Shown here piece after piece: positions 16,179-25,952 of a stretch of DNA of 64,000 nt. Under the pieces are notes generated by a model. The model made no database searches. It was not told the DNA's origin and saw only the letters and a list, made by a program, of their open reading frames with translations. The position numbers and the translations under genes are program-made. The stretch is from Lacunisphaera sp. (lineage in GTDB: Bacteria > Verrucomicrobiota > Verrucomicrobiia > Opitutales > Opitutaceae). Location of the stretch: NCBI GenBank assembly GCA_029945445.1, contig JAQSCO010000049.1, forward strand, positions 51,905-115,904, written 5' to 3'. Positions within the stretch are counted from its first letter, which is position 1. Each line of letters starts with the position of its first letter.

Positions 16179-17174
16179 ATGAACGTGCGCCCTCGACTGA
16201 TTCTGGTGCGATGCCTCCTCAGCTTAGGCGCGGTCTCGCCCGTTTTGCTCCCGGCCAAGTCGGCCAAGGATGGCGCGGAAAGCTTTGTCGCACCGTCGGC
16301 CTTCCAACTCGCGAAAGTGCAGGAAGAGCATGGCATCGCGCTCATCAGCCAGCGGGTCGTGCGGGAATGGCGCGATCCTTTCGGAACACGACTTGGGCTT
16401 GGCGTGGACGACACCAACGTGATCTCCCCCGCTTTGCTCTCGTCGCAATTTGCGAGTATCGTCGAGCAGGCGACAAAGTCTTATCCACTGGAGAAGATCG
16501 AGCTGGCCCACATCTTTAACGTCAAGGGCCACGATTGGATCGTGCTGCGTCTGCGGGGCAGCAAGGGCGACCAAAAGCATTTGCGCATCGTCGCCGTGGG
16601 CGAATTCCGGGGATTTCTCGTGCAAATCGAGCTGGTGGGTCCCGAACCCAACGCGAGCGACATCGGCCGCTATCTCAAGTGGATTCTTGAGGACAACAGT
16701 CCAGCGAACCCGGCGGCCAATGCCAGCCAGCCAGCGCCAACCATCATCCCCAAACCTGCGGCGGAAAAGGCCCTCACACCGGAGGACGCCATCCACCTCG
16801 CCGCGGCCGCCGCGCCCGATGGAGTCGACGGCATCTTTGAATTAACGGTGCGCGCAACGGGTCGCGATAACGACGTCATCTACCTGAACTCGGAGAACAA
16901 TTATCGCGACCAACGATGCCTCACGATCCAGATTCCGACGGTGGTCGTAACGGAATATGTCAGAAAATTCGGCCTCGCTCCCGATGTCGCGCTCAAGGGG
17001 AAGCACATCCGGGTGAATGGTGAAGCCCGCCGGGCTACCATTTGGATTACCCAATATGGGCTCAAGACCCAAAATTACTACTATCAAACCCACGTGAAGC
17101 TGGTTGATCCTAGGCAAATTGAAGTAGTGCCAGCCGACGACGCACTCAGCCTTGAAACAACCCGCAAACCGTAG
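16179..17174 (+). CDS. Secreted protein of unknown function
   Basis: 331 aa, family not recognised. An N-terminal signal segment (RLILVRCLLSLGAVSPVLL) is followed by a ~140-residue domain (ALISQRVVREWRDPFGTRL ... SDIGRYLKWILED), a Pro/Ala linker near 175-195, and a C-terminal ~130-residue domain. The last resembles an OB-like fold by pattern (FELTVRATGRDNDVIYLNSE ... LKGKHIRVNGEARRATIW). It is the only plus-strand gene between minus-strand neighbours, is more A+T-rich than the flanking receptor gene, and is bracketed by duplicated receptor 3' sequence, so it was probably inserted here. Confidence 0.75.
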   Translation: MNVRPRLILVRCLLSLGAVSPVLLPAKSAKDGAESFVAPSAFQLAKVQEEHGIALISQRVVREWRDPFGTRLGLGVDDTNVISPALLSSQFASIVEQATKSYPLEKIELAHIFNVKGHDWIVLRLRGSKGDQKHLRIVAVGEFRGFLVQIELVGPEPNASDIGRYLKWILEDNSPANPAANASQPAPTIIPKPAAEKALTPEDAIHLAAAAAPDGVDGIFELTVRATGRDNDVIYLNSENNYRDQRCLTIQIPTVVVTEYVRKFGLAPDVALKGKHIRVNGEARRATIWITQYGLKTQNYYYQTHVKLVDPRQIEVVPADDALSLETTRKP

Positions 17175-17219
17175 CTTCCCGATTCGCGCCCTTTGCGGTC
17201 ACTTTGGCCGGAAAACAGC

Positions 17220-19088
17220 CTACCACCGATACGCCGCGCCAACCGCGAACTGGCGGCGGGCGGCGGGGACGGCGGGGATTTCCTGAAAAGTGCTGTCCCA
17301 GAGATTGTCCACGAGCAGCGAGAACTCGAGGCCGCGTACGGCGGGCGGCAGGTAGTAGAGGCCCACCGCGGAAACGAAGGCCTCGTTGCCGCCGATGGTG
17401 CGGAGGAAGTTTTTCTCCTGCACGCGATATTCGTGGTCGAGGCGCGCCTCGAAGCCGGCGCCGAGGCGGAGCACGACCGCCGCGGTGAAGCGGTGCCGGG
17501 CGAAGTTCAGCGCGTAGAAACTGGCGTCGACCGTCGCGAGGCCGTAGTCGGCGGTCTTGTCGAGATAGGTGTAGCCGAGGATGAGGTCGCAGCGCGGCGT
17601 GCGGCGGGTGGTGACGACCTCGAAGCCGAGCGTGCCGGTGTCGACGCGGTTGGCGGTGCGGGCGGTGATGCCCTTGGCAAAGGTCCAGTCGGTGAGATGG
17701 TCGTCCCAGCGGTAGAACAGCGCGGTCTCGACAGACCAGCCGGCGGCCTGGAAGGCGGCGCCGGTCTCGAGGTTGCGGCTGGTGGCGCGGCCGAGCTTGG
17801 GGTTGCCGCGGAAGAGGCCGGCGGCGGGATTGGACTTGAGGGCGGTGTAGGTCGGCACCTGCGTGGTCTCGGCGTATTCCGCGTAGAGGCACGTGCCGTC
17901 GGGGCGGGTCAGCGCGGCGGACACGAGCGGTGAGACGGCGGAGGCGTCACGGTTGGTGTCGTCGTAGGTCGCACCGGCGCGGAGAAGGAGCTGGCCGGCG
18001 GAAGTGTCGAGGCTGGTCTCGGGCACGACGCCGAGCTTGAGGAAGGAGCGCGTGTGGTAGGGGCCGAAGGTGAGCGACGTGGACGCGAGGCTATCGTGCA
18101 TGGCCTGCGCGTTGTAGGCGACGGCCCAATCGCCGAACTGCTGGTGGCCGTCGAAGGAGACGGCGCTCACGTGCGTGGTGTGCTGGAAGGGATTGGAGGC
18201 ACCCGGGACGGCGCGGTTGAACTCGTAGTCGTCGTCGTTGCGCCGGTAGTAGGCGCCGAGCTCCCAGTAGTTTTCGGGCGAGGTCCAGGCGCGGTGGTGG
18301 AAGGCGTAGAGCGTGGTGCGCAGGTCCTCCGTTTCGTTGAAGCCGAACGGCGTGTAGAGATTCGGCCAGCCGAAGAACTTGTGCTGCCAGCCGGCGAAGA
18401 GATCGGTCTGGCTCTGCGCGCCGCGCAACTGGAGGCGGCCGGCCGCGCGCCGGAAGTTGTGGTCGCCGAACGGCACGGAGCCCTCGGACTCGGAGCGCGC
18501 CAGCTCGGCGTCGGCCGCGAGGGTCTGGCCGCCCACGCCGGTCTTCGCCACGACGCCCTGGTAGAGGCTCTGGCGGTTGGTCGCGAAATCGCCGACGGCG
18601 ACGGCCGCCTCGCCGCGCGGCTCGATCGGCCGCCAGCCGTAGGCGACGGTGCCGACGCCGGCGTTGAGGCCCGCGAGGGCGTTGGCGGCGCCCGTGAGAA
18701 TCTTCGGCGACTGCAGCATCGCGGGAGGAATGGGGATCTCGGCGAAGTAATGACCGGTCTGCGGGTCGAAAAGCGAGAGGGCGCCGAGCTTGAAGCCCGT
18801 GTTCTCAAACACCCCGCCGCGGATCGCGAGGTCGGCCTGGCCCTCGGCGAGGTTGCGCGCCTGCACGTCGACGCGCGGCTCGAAGCGCAGGCCGGATACG
18901 GGCATCGCGAAGGTGTTGACCGGAGTCTGGTTGGCGACCTGCTCAGAATAGACGGCGACCTTCGGCAACTCGTAGGCCGAATCGTCCGCGGCGCGGGCGA
19001 CGGGGCCCGCGGCCGCGAAGGCGAGCGCACAGCCGGTGAGGGCGGCGCGGAGCAAGGAACGGGCGATGACGAGACGCGAAAAAGCCAT
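17220..19088 (-). CDS. TonB-dependent outer-membrane receptor
   Basis: 622 aa from the ATG at 19,088 (an in-frame TTG lies 33 bp upstream). A signal peptide is present (LLRAALTGCALAFAAAGPVARA). A TonB-box-like LPKVAVYSE is followed by a plug domain (RNLAEGQADLAIRGGVFENTG) and a beta-barrel rich in alternating aromatic/polar strands, ending in a C-terminal aromatic (GAAYRW) as needed for barrel assembly. The ligand is unknown: iron chelates, vitamin B12 or carbohydrate are all possible. It is short for the family but complete. Its last ~48 bp are duplicated at 16,082-16,129. Confidence 0.9.
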   Translation of the reverse strand: MAFSRLVIARSLLRAALTGCALAFAAAGPVARAADDSAYELPKVAVYSEQVANQTPVNTFAMPVSGLRFEPRVDVQARNLAEGQADLAIRGGVFENTGFKLGALSLFDPQTGHYFAEIPIPPAMLQSPKILTGAANALAGLNAGVGTVAYGWRPIEPRGEAAVAVGDFATNRQSLYQGVVAKTGVGGQTLAADAELARSESEGSVPFGDHNFRRAAGRLQLRGAQSQTDLFAGWQHKFFGWPNLYTPFGFNETEDLRTTLYAFHHRAWTSPENYWELGAYYRRNDDDYEFNRAVPGASNPFQHTTHVSAVSFDGHQQFGDWAVAYNAQAMHDSLASTSLTFGPYHTRSFLKLGVVPETSLDTSAGQLLLRAGATYDDTNRDASAVSPLVSAALTRPDGTCLYAEYAETTQVPTYTALKSNPAAGLFRGNPKLGRATSRNLETGAAFQAAGWSVETALFYRWDDHLTDWTFAKGITARTANRVDTGTLGFEVVTTRRTPRCDLILGYTYLDKTADYGLATVDASFYALNFARHRFTAAVVLRLGAGFEARLDHEYRVQEKNFLRTIGGNEAFVSAVGLYYLPPAVRGLEFSLLVDNLWDSTFQEIPAVPAARRQFAVGAAYRW

Positions 19089-19130
19089 TGGGTTACAAAG
19101 CCGCTGAACCTTGCTTAACAAGGCTGGCCC

Positions 19131-19156
19131 TAAAAAAGCCGCCCGGGGGAGCGGCT
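19131..19156 (-). terminator. Rho-independent terminator of the ferredoxin gene
   Basis: On the minus strand AGCCGCTCCCCCGGGCGGCT is followed by a T6 tract. It lies 10 bp after the ferredoxin stop. Confidence 0.8.
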
Positions 19157-19165
19157 GCGGGAGGA

Positions 19166-19402
19166 TTAGCCCTCGCCGTCGTTGCCGATGGCCTCGACGG
19201 GGCAGCCCTCGAGAGCCTCGGTGCAGAGGGCGATCTCTTCCTCGGTGGTCGGCTGGGTATGGACGAAGGAGTAGCCACCCTCTTCATGCCGCTTGAAGAA
19301 CGCGGGGGCGGTTTCGCGGCAGAGGTCGCAGTCGATGCACTGCTGATCGACATAGAATTTACCGCCGGCGTTGTCTTTCCATTTTTCTGCTTTGTTGGCC
19401 AT
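19166..19402 (-). CDS. 4Fe-4S ferredoxin
   Basis: 78 aa from the ATG in MANKAEKWKDNAGG; a longer frame to 19,438 exists but adds an atypical stretch. Cluster ligands are C-x2-C-x2-C in QQCIDCDLCRETAP plus the downstream Cys in EGCPVEAIG, typical of a single-cluster bacterial ferredoxin that carries electrons in the cytoplasm. An additional Cys in ALCTEALEGC may form a disulfide or cluster contact as in similar proteins. It has its own terminator just downstream. The partner enzyme is not evident. Confidence 0.9.
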   Translation of the reverse strand: MANKAEKWKDNAGGKFYVDQQCIDCDLCRETAPAFFKRHEEGGYSFVHTQPTTEEEIALCTEALEGCPVEAIGNDGEG

Positions 19403-19524
19403 TTGAACCAACTCAAAGGCAATCCGCGGACCTGTCAAGAATAGGCCGGGCGTATGTCAGCCCGGACGCCCCGCGAACAAGAGCCGGACTTGTCTTTACC
19501 CGATCGCGGCATAGCTTGGCCGCA

Positions 19525-20412
19525 ATGCTGTCCGACCGACCCTACATGCGCAACGACTACGATTCGCGACCGACCTCGGTCCTGACCTGGATCCTGTCGG
19601 CGCTGATCGCGGGCTTCCTGCTGCAGAATATTTTCGGCCTGGATATGGTCCGGGGGCGACTGGGCTCAAACGTGGTGGAGACCCTGTTTGCCCTCACGCC
19701 CGGGCAATTGATGCAGGGCCACTTCTGGACGTTGGCCACCTATCCCCTGCTCCACGCCAACATCCTCCACCTCCTGTTCAATGCGCTGGGCCTTTTCCTG
19801 CTCGGGCGGGAGCTGCTGCCCCTGGTCGGAACGCGGCGGTTCCTGGCGATCGTCGCGGCCGCGGTGCTGACCGGCGCGGGCCTCTGGCTGGCGGTGCACT
19901 TCTTCAACGGCGGCGGGGTCCTGCTCGGCGCCTCGGGTTGCGTCATGGCCCTGTTCATCCTGTTCGCCTGCTTTTATCCCGAGCGCGAGATCACCTTCCT
20001 GCTGTTTTTTGTGCTGCCAGTGACCGTGAAGCCGAAGTATCTCGCCTGGATCCTCGTGGGGATCGATGCGTTCGGCTTCCTCTTCAGCGAGCTGCCCGGC
20101 CGGGACCCGGGCGTCGCCTACTCCGCCCATCTCGGCGGCATACTGGCGGCCTGGGTGTATTTCCGGTATTTCCACGCCAACAACGGCTGGGACCGCGCCG
20201 CCGGCATCGAGCTCCCGGCCTGGCTCCGCCGGCGCAAGCAGGCCAAGTCGGCCACGCCCTTCTTCAAGGTGAACCTCCGCCAACCCTCGGCCGAGCTGCG
20301 GGTCGAGGTCGACCGCATCCTCGACAAAATCAACAGCGACGGCTTCGGCGCCCTGACCGAGGAGGAGAAGCGGGTTCTCGACGAGGCCAAGGACCTGCTC
20401 AGCCGGCATTAA
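19525..20412 (+). CDS. Rhomboid-family intramembrane serine protease
   Basis: 295 aa from the ATG MLSDRPYMRNDYDSRP. Six or more hydrophobic segments lie between ~20 and 215. The catalytic dyad is visible: S137 in LLGASGCVMAL (the GxSG motif) and H202 in YSAHLGGILAAW. An HANILHLLFNALGLF segment matches the rhomboid loop/helix that carries the oxyanion Asn/His. A soluble C-terminal tail (~220-295) has a helical LRVEVDRILDKINSDGFGALTEEE motif of the kind found in many rhomboids of this phylum. Confidence 0.9.
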   Translation: MLSDRPYMRNDYDSRPTSVLTWILSALIAGFLLQNIFGLDMVRGRLGSNVVETLFALTPGQLMQGHFWTLATYPLLHANILHLLFNALGLFLLGRELLPLVGTRRFLAIVAAAVLTGAGLWLAVHFFNGGGVLLGASGCVMALFILFACFYPEREITFLLFFVLPVTVKPKYLAWILVGIDAFGFLFSELPGRDPGVAYSAHLGGILAAWVYFRYFHANNGWDRAAGIELPAWLRRRKQAKSATPFFKVNLRQPSAELRVEVDRILDKINSDGFGALTEEEKRVLDEAKDLLSRH

Positions 20413-20526
20413 GGCGGTTCTGCCGGCCCGGCGCGCCCGGGGTTTCATCGCGGTCGCCCGCCCCCTCGACTGGCCCCCGGTGCAATTCGGCCATTTGTAG
20501 AAACAATTCTCGTTTTTGCGCGACTA

Positions 20527-22764
20527 ATGCGTATCAAAATCACTCTCTCCCCTGTGAAATTCCCCGCCCGCTTCGCCGCCAAATTCGCCCTCCTTTCGCT
20601 GGCCCTGTGCGTCACCGCGTTCGCCGCGCCGGACCGCACCTTCAAGACCACGCCGGTCATGCGCCTCGAGACGCGCACGCTGGTGCAGATGCTCGAGTAT
20701 TTCCACTACAACAAGGACGCGGTCTCGTCGGCCGATTATCCAGAGCTCATTTCCGACTACCTGAAGGAACTGGACCCGCAGCACCTCTTCTTCACCGCGG
20801 TGGACGAGCAGGGCTTCCGCAAGCAATACGGCCCGCGCATCGAGACGGACCTCGCCTACCTCGGCAACATCGACACCGCCTTTGAGATTTACCAGGCCTA
20901 CGAGCAGCGCGTGAAGAGCCGCACGACCTGGCTCTTCGAGGAACTGAAGCACGACTACGACTTCACCACGAAGGATTCCTACACGCCCGATCGCAACAAG
21001 AGCCCCTTCCCGGCCAGCGCGGCCGAAGCCGACGACCTGTGGCGCCGCCGCATCAAATATGAAATCCTCCAGGACCTGCTCGCGAAGAAACCCGTCGAGG
21101 ACGCGAAGGCGACGGTCCGCAAGCGCTATGAGCGCATGCTGAAAAACCTCGGCGACATCGAGTCGCAGGACGTGCAGGAAATGTTCCTCTCCAGCCTGAC
21201 GCGGATGTATGACCCGCACTCGTCCTATTTCTCGGCCGACACGCTGCAGGACTTCAGCATCCAGATGAAGCTCTCGCTCGTCGGCATCGGTGCCGTGCTG
21301 AGCATCGAGGACGACGGCAACTGCGTGGTGCGCGAGGTCGTGCCCGGCGGCCCGGCCTACCACAGCGGTCAGATCCGCGTGAACGACAAGATCACCGCCG
21401 TCCAACAGCAGGGCGCCGAAAACATCGAGGTCATCGGCATGAAGCTCCGCCGCATCGTCGACATGATCCGCGGCGACAAGAACACCAAGGTCACGCTCAC
21501 CATCCTCCCCCACGACGCGCCCGACGCCACCAAGACCAAGCAGGTCGTCATCACCCGCGACGTCATCAAGCTCAACTCCGCGCGCGCCTCCGCCTCCATT
21601 TACGACCTGCCCGGGGAGAACAACCAGACGGTGCCCGTCGGCGTCATCACGCTCAACTCCTTCTACGGCCCCCCCGACGATTCCGCCGAGAACGCGGTCA
21701 AGAGCACGGCCACGCAGGACGTGGCCGAGCTGATCGGCAAGCTCAAGCAGCAGGGCATCAAGGCCCTCGTCGTCGACCTGCGGCGCAACGGCGGCGGCCT
21801 CCTCTCCGAGGCCGTCGACCTCACCGGCCTCTTCATCGGCCAGGGCCCGGTGGTGCAGGAGCGCGACTTCCAGGGCCAGATCACCGTCGACCGCGACACG
21901 AACACCGCGGTCACCTACAGCGGGCCGCTCGCCGTGCTGACCTCGCGCTTCAGCGCCTCCGCCTCGGAGATTTTCGCCGGCGCGCTGCAGAACTACGGCC
22001 GCGCCGTCATCATCGGCGACAGTTCCACCCACGGCAAGGGCACCGTGCAGGCCGTCCTCGAGATGAAGAACTACCTCCCCCGCCTGAGCCAGAACATCGA
22101 GAACACCGGCGCCGCCAAGCTCACCGTGCGGAAATTCTATCTGCCCAACGGCTCTTCCACCCAGAAGAAGGGCGTGATCCCGGACATCGCCCTCCCGTCC
22201 ATCGACGACTTCCTGCCCATCGGCGAGTCGAGCCTGCCGCACGCGCTCATGTGGGACGAGATCAAGTCCACCCCGTTCGAAGGCAAGGCCCTCGCCCAGA
22301 CCTTTGTCCAGCCGCTGCTCGCCGCCAGCAAGGAGCGGCAGGACAAGCTCGAGGAGTTCAGCTATCTCAAGAAGAACATCGACTGGTTCAAGGAGCGGCA
22401 GGACCAGAAGACCATCTCGCTCAACCTTGATCAGCGCCAGGCGCTCAAGCTCGCCGACGACGAATTCAAAAAGAAAATGGACGCCGAGCGCGACCTGCTC
22501 GCCAAGGCCAACTTCCCCACCCGCGAGATCAAGCTCGACTCCCTCCTGAAGGCGGAAGCCGACGGCCCGAAAAAGGAAGCCGTCGCGACCGTGGATGACG
22601 GCGACACCGACGCGCCCGACGCCGCGGCCCAGGCCAAGCTGGATGTGCATCTGCGCGAGACCCTGCGCGTCATGACCGACGCCCTGCGCCTGAATCAGGA
22701 TCCGCAGTATTGGGCCGACGGCCGCGCGCCGATCACCGCCGCGACCAGCCTAAACAAAGGCTAA
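20527..22764 (+). CDS. prc: C-terminal processing protease (Tsp/Prc family, S41)
   Basis: 745 aa. A signal sequence is followed by an N-terminal Tsp-like domain (DRTFKTTPVMRLETRTLVQML), a PDZ domain (~260-340: VGIGAVLSIEDDGNCVVREVVPGGPA) and the S41 peptidase core. Catalytic residues by homology to E. coli Tsp are S478 in FSASASE and K504 in THGKGTVQ. It degrades or trims periplasmic proteins by their C-termini. Length agrees with the Prc group rather than the short CtpA group. Its 3' end overlaps that of convergent prmC by 15 bp. Confidence 0.92.
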   Translation: MRIKITLSPVKFPARFAAKFALLSLALCVTAFAAPDRTFKTTPVMRLETRTLVQMLEYFHYNKDAVSSADYPELISDYLKELDPQHLFFTAVDEQGFRKQYGPRIETDLAYLGNIDTAFEIYQAYEQRVKSRTTWLFEELKHDYDFTTKDSYTPDRNKSPFPASAAEADDLWRRRIKYEILQDLLAKKPVEDAKATVRKRYERMLKNLGDIESQDVQEMFLSSLTRMYDPHSSYFSADTLQDFSIQMKLSLVGIGAVLSIEDDGNCVVREVVPGGPAYHSGQIRVNDKITAVQQQGAENIEVIGMKLRRIVDMIRGDKNTKVTLTILPHDAPDATKTKQVVITRDVIKLNSARASASIYDLPGENNQTVPVGVITLNSFYGPPDDSAENAVKSTATQDVAELIGKLKQQGIKALVVDLRRNGGGLLSEAVDLTGLFIGQGPVVQERDFQGQITVDRDTNTAVTYSGPLAVLTSRFSASASEIFAGALQNYGRAVIIGDSSTHGKGTVQAVLEMKNYLPRLSQNIENTGAAKLTVRKFYLPNGSSTQKKGVIPDIALPSIDDFLPIGESSLPHALMWDEIKSTPFEGKALAQTFVQPLLAASKERQDKLEEFSYLKKNIDWFKERQDQKTISLNLDQRQALKLADDEFKKKMDAERDLLAKANFPTREIKLDSLLKAEADGPKKEAVATVDDGDTDAPDAAAQAKLDVHLRETLRVMTDALRLNQDPQYWADGRAPITAATSLNKG

Positions 22765-23595
22765 GAGGTAGCGGTCGCGGCCGGTCAGGTCGCGCAAGGA
22801 TTCGGTGCGGGAGAAACCGGCCTGCGCCGCCAGCGCCAGCAACTGCGGATGCTGGGCAAGGCCGGTCTCGCACGCCAGCAGGCCGCCGGGCACCAAACGC
22901 GACTTCGCCCCGGTGATGATTTTCCCGAGTGCCGCGGCACTGTTCGCGCCGGCCGAGAGCGCCGTGAGCGGCTCGAAGTCCTTCACCTCCGGCTGCGCCG
23001 CGCGGGTCTCCTCGTCGGACAGATAAGGTGGATTCGCCACGATCAACTGAAATTGCGCGCCGGCCGGCAGGGCGGAAAACCAGTCGGAAACGAGAAAACT
23101 CACGCGGGTGGTCAGGCCCGTGGCCCCGGCATTCTCGCGCGCCAAGGCCAGCGCCGGCTCGCTCTGGTCGACGGCGGTCACGAGCGCCTCCGGATAGATT
23201 TTCGCGAGCGCGAGCGCGATGGCGCCGCTGCCGGTGCCGAGATCGAGGATGCACGCCGGCGGCGTGGTCAGCTTCTCCTGCAGGATCTCGATCAGGCGTT
23301 CCGTCTCGGGCCGCGGGATGAGGGCACGCGCATCGACCTTGAGCTTCAGGCCGGCAAATTCGGTCTCACCCGTGATGTATTGCAGCGGCTCGCGGTTGCC
23401 GCGGCGCTTCACCAGCGGACGGATCTTCTCCAACTCGGGCTCGGTCAGCGGGCGCTCGAACTGCAGGTAGAGCGCCATGCGCTTCAGCCCGAGCGAGTGG
23501 CCGATGAGCAGCTCGGCGTTGAGCCGGGCGGACTCGACGCCGCGTTTCTCAAAAAACTCGGTCGTCCGCTTGATGATCTCGAGGACGGTCAGCAT
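22750..23595 (-). CDS. prmC: Release-factor glutamine methyltransferase
   Basis: 281 aa from the ATG at 23,595 (MLTVLEIIKRTTEFFEKRG), 1 bp after the prfA stop, so the pair is an operon. It methylates the Gln of the GGQ motif in release factors. The N-terminal helical substrate domain is followed by the SAM motif ILDLGTGSGAIALALA and the catalytic NPPY in LIVANPPYLSDEE. The pairing with prfA is a conserved bacterial arrangement. Confidence 0.95.
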   Translation of the reverse strand: MLTVLEIIKRTTEFFEKRGVESARLNAELLIGHSLGLKRMALYLQFERPLTEPELEKIRPLVKRRGNREPLQYITGETEFAGLKLKVDARALIPRPETERLIEILQEKLTTPPACILDLGTGSGAIALALAKIYPEALVTAVDQSEPALALARENAGATGLTTRVSFLVSDWFSALPAGAQFQLIVANPPYLSDEETRAAQPEVKDFEPLTALSAGANSAAALGKIITGAKSRLVPGGLLACETGLAQHPQLLALAAQAGFSRTESLRDLTGRDRYLLAFV

Positions 23596-23596
23596 G

Positions 23597-24718
<1,122 letters not shown>

Positions 24719-24824
24719 GCGGAAAGTGAGGCGGGAAATTGCGAATTGCTTCAGCCGCGGGGCGCGGCATTTATCAAAGGCCAAACCAACGGCTGAACGA
24801 GCCGTCTAGTAAAACTTATCCGCG

Positions 24825-25850
24825 ATGGCCTCTACACTTTTCACTCAGAACATCATCGCCTGCGTCTGGGATTTTGACAAGACATTGATTCCGGACTACA
24901 TGCAGGGGCCGCTCTTCCGCCGCTACGGCGTGGACGAGGCGAGCTTCTGGGCGGAGACCAACGGCCTGGTCGAGACTTACCGCAAGCGAGGCTACCACAT
25001 CGCCCCAGAGATCAGCTACCTGAACCACCTGCTGACTTACGTCATGGCTGGCAAGATGGCGGGCCTGAGCAACCAGGTGCTCCGGGAGTGCGGCGCCGAG
25101 ATCAAGTTCTACCCCGGCCTGCCGAAGTTCTTCGAATCCTCCCGCGCCTGGGCCACGGCCAAGCCGGAATACGTGAAGCACGACATCACGCTCGAGCATT
25201 ACGTGGTCAGCACGGGCCTCGCCGAGATGGTGCGCGGCAGCGCGCTCGCGCCCTACATCGACGCCGTGTGGGCCTGCGAATTCATCGAGAACCCGCTGCA
25301 GCCCGGATTCCTCAAGCAGACCGATTTGTCCATCGAGGCCGCCTCCGAGATCGCCCAGATCGGCATCATGATCGACAACACGACCAAGACCCGCGCCATC
25401 TTTGAGATCAACAAGGGCACGAACAAGAACGCGGCCATCGACGTGAACGCCAAGGTCACCCCGGAGGACCGCCGCATCCCGCTGCAGAACATGATCTACA
25501 TCGCCGACGGCCCAAGCGACGTACCGAGCTTCTCGGTCGTCAAGAAGGGCGGCGGCAAGACCTACGCCGTCTACAATCCCGCCGTGCGCGCCGAGTTCGA
25601 GCAAAACGACCGCCTGCGCCAGGCGGGGCGCATCGACCACTACGGCCCGGCCGACTACACCGACAACAGTCCCACGGCGAACTGGCTCCATCTGCAGGTA
25701 GAGAAGATGTGCGACCGCATCGTGACGGACCGCGAGGCGGCCGTGGCGTCACGCATGACGCGCCCGCCGCGCCACCTGAACGCCTCCCCCGAGGAAGAGG
25801 CCGCCCGCAAGGCCGCCAAGCAGCCCAAGCAGTCCTCGTTCCTGGAGTAG
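24825..25850 (+). CDS. HAD-superfamily phosphatase
   Basis: 341 aa. Motif I DFDKT places the nucleophile at D16 and the acid/base at D18 (VWDFDKTLIP). A late IADGPSDVPSF segment is motif IV with the metal Asp residues. A helical cap lies between. The arrangement resembles phosphoserine phosphatase-like HAD enzymes, but the length and the extended C-terminus (to ~341, Lys/Ala-rich end) do not fit SerB. Substrate unknown. The gene faces the FecR gene across a shared terminator. Confidence 0.85.
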   Translation: MASTLFTQNIIACVWDFDKTLIPDYMQGPLFRRYGVDEASFWAETNGLVETYRKRGYHIAPEISYLNHLLTYVMAGKMAGLSNQVLRECGAEIKFYPGLPKFFESSRAWATAKPEYVKHDITLEHYVVSTGLAEMVRGSALAPYIDAVWACEFIENPLQPGFLKQTDLSIEAASEIAQIGIMIDNTTKTRAIFEINKGTNKNAAIDVNAKVTPEDRRIPLQNMIYIADGPSDVPSFSVVKKGGGKTYAVYNPAVRAEFEQNDRLRQAGRIDHYGPADYTDNSPTANWLHLQVEKMCDRIVTDREAAVASRMTRPPRHLNASPEEEAARKAAKQPKQSSFLE

Positions 25851-25901
25851 GCCACGGCGAGCCGGCGCGCCCAGCGGTCGCGCCTACCCGCAACCACCCA
25901 A

Positions 25902-25932
25902 ATAAAAAACGCCGCCTGGGAGGGCGGCGTTT
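25902..25932. terminator. Terminator between convergent HAD and FecR genes
   Basis: AACGCCGCC-TGGGA-GGGCGGCGTT hairpin. On the minus strand it is followed by a T6 tract, so it chiefly serves the FecR gene; on the plus strand only TTT follows. Confidence 0.8.
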
Positions 25933-25952
25933 CGTGTTGGAAGGATTAGACC

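Noticed and set aside
20524-22650. 708-codon open frame on the minus strand across the C-terminal processing protease gene
   Set aside because: Shadow frame with biased Leu/Val/Gly/Asp composition; the plus-strand S41 protease has all catalytic motifs.
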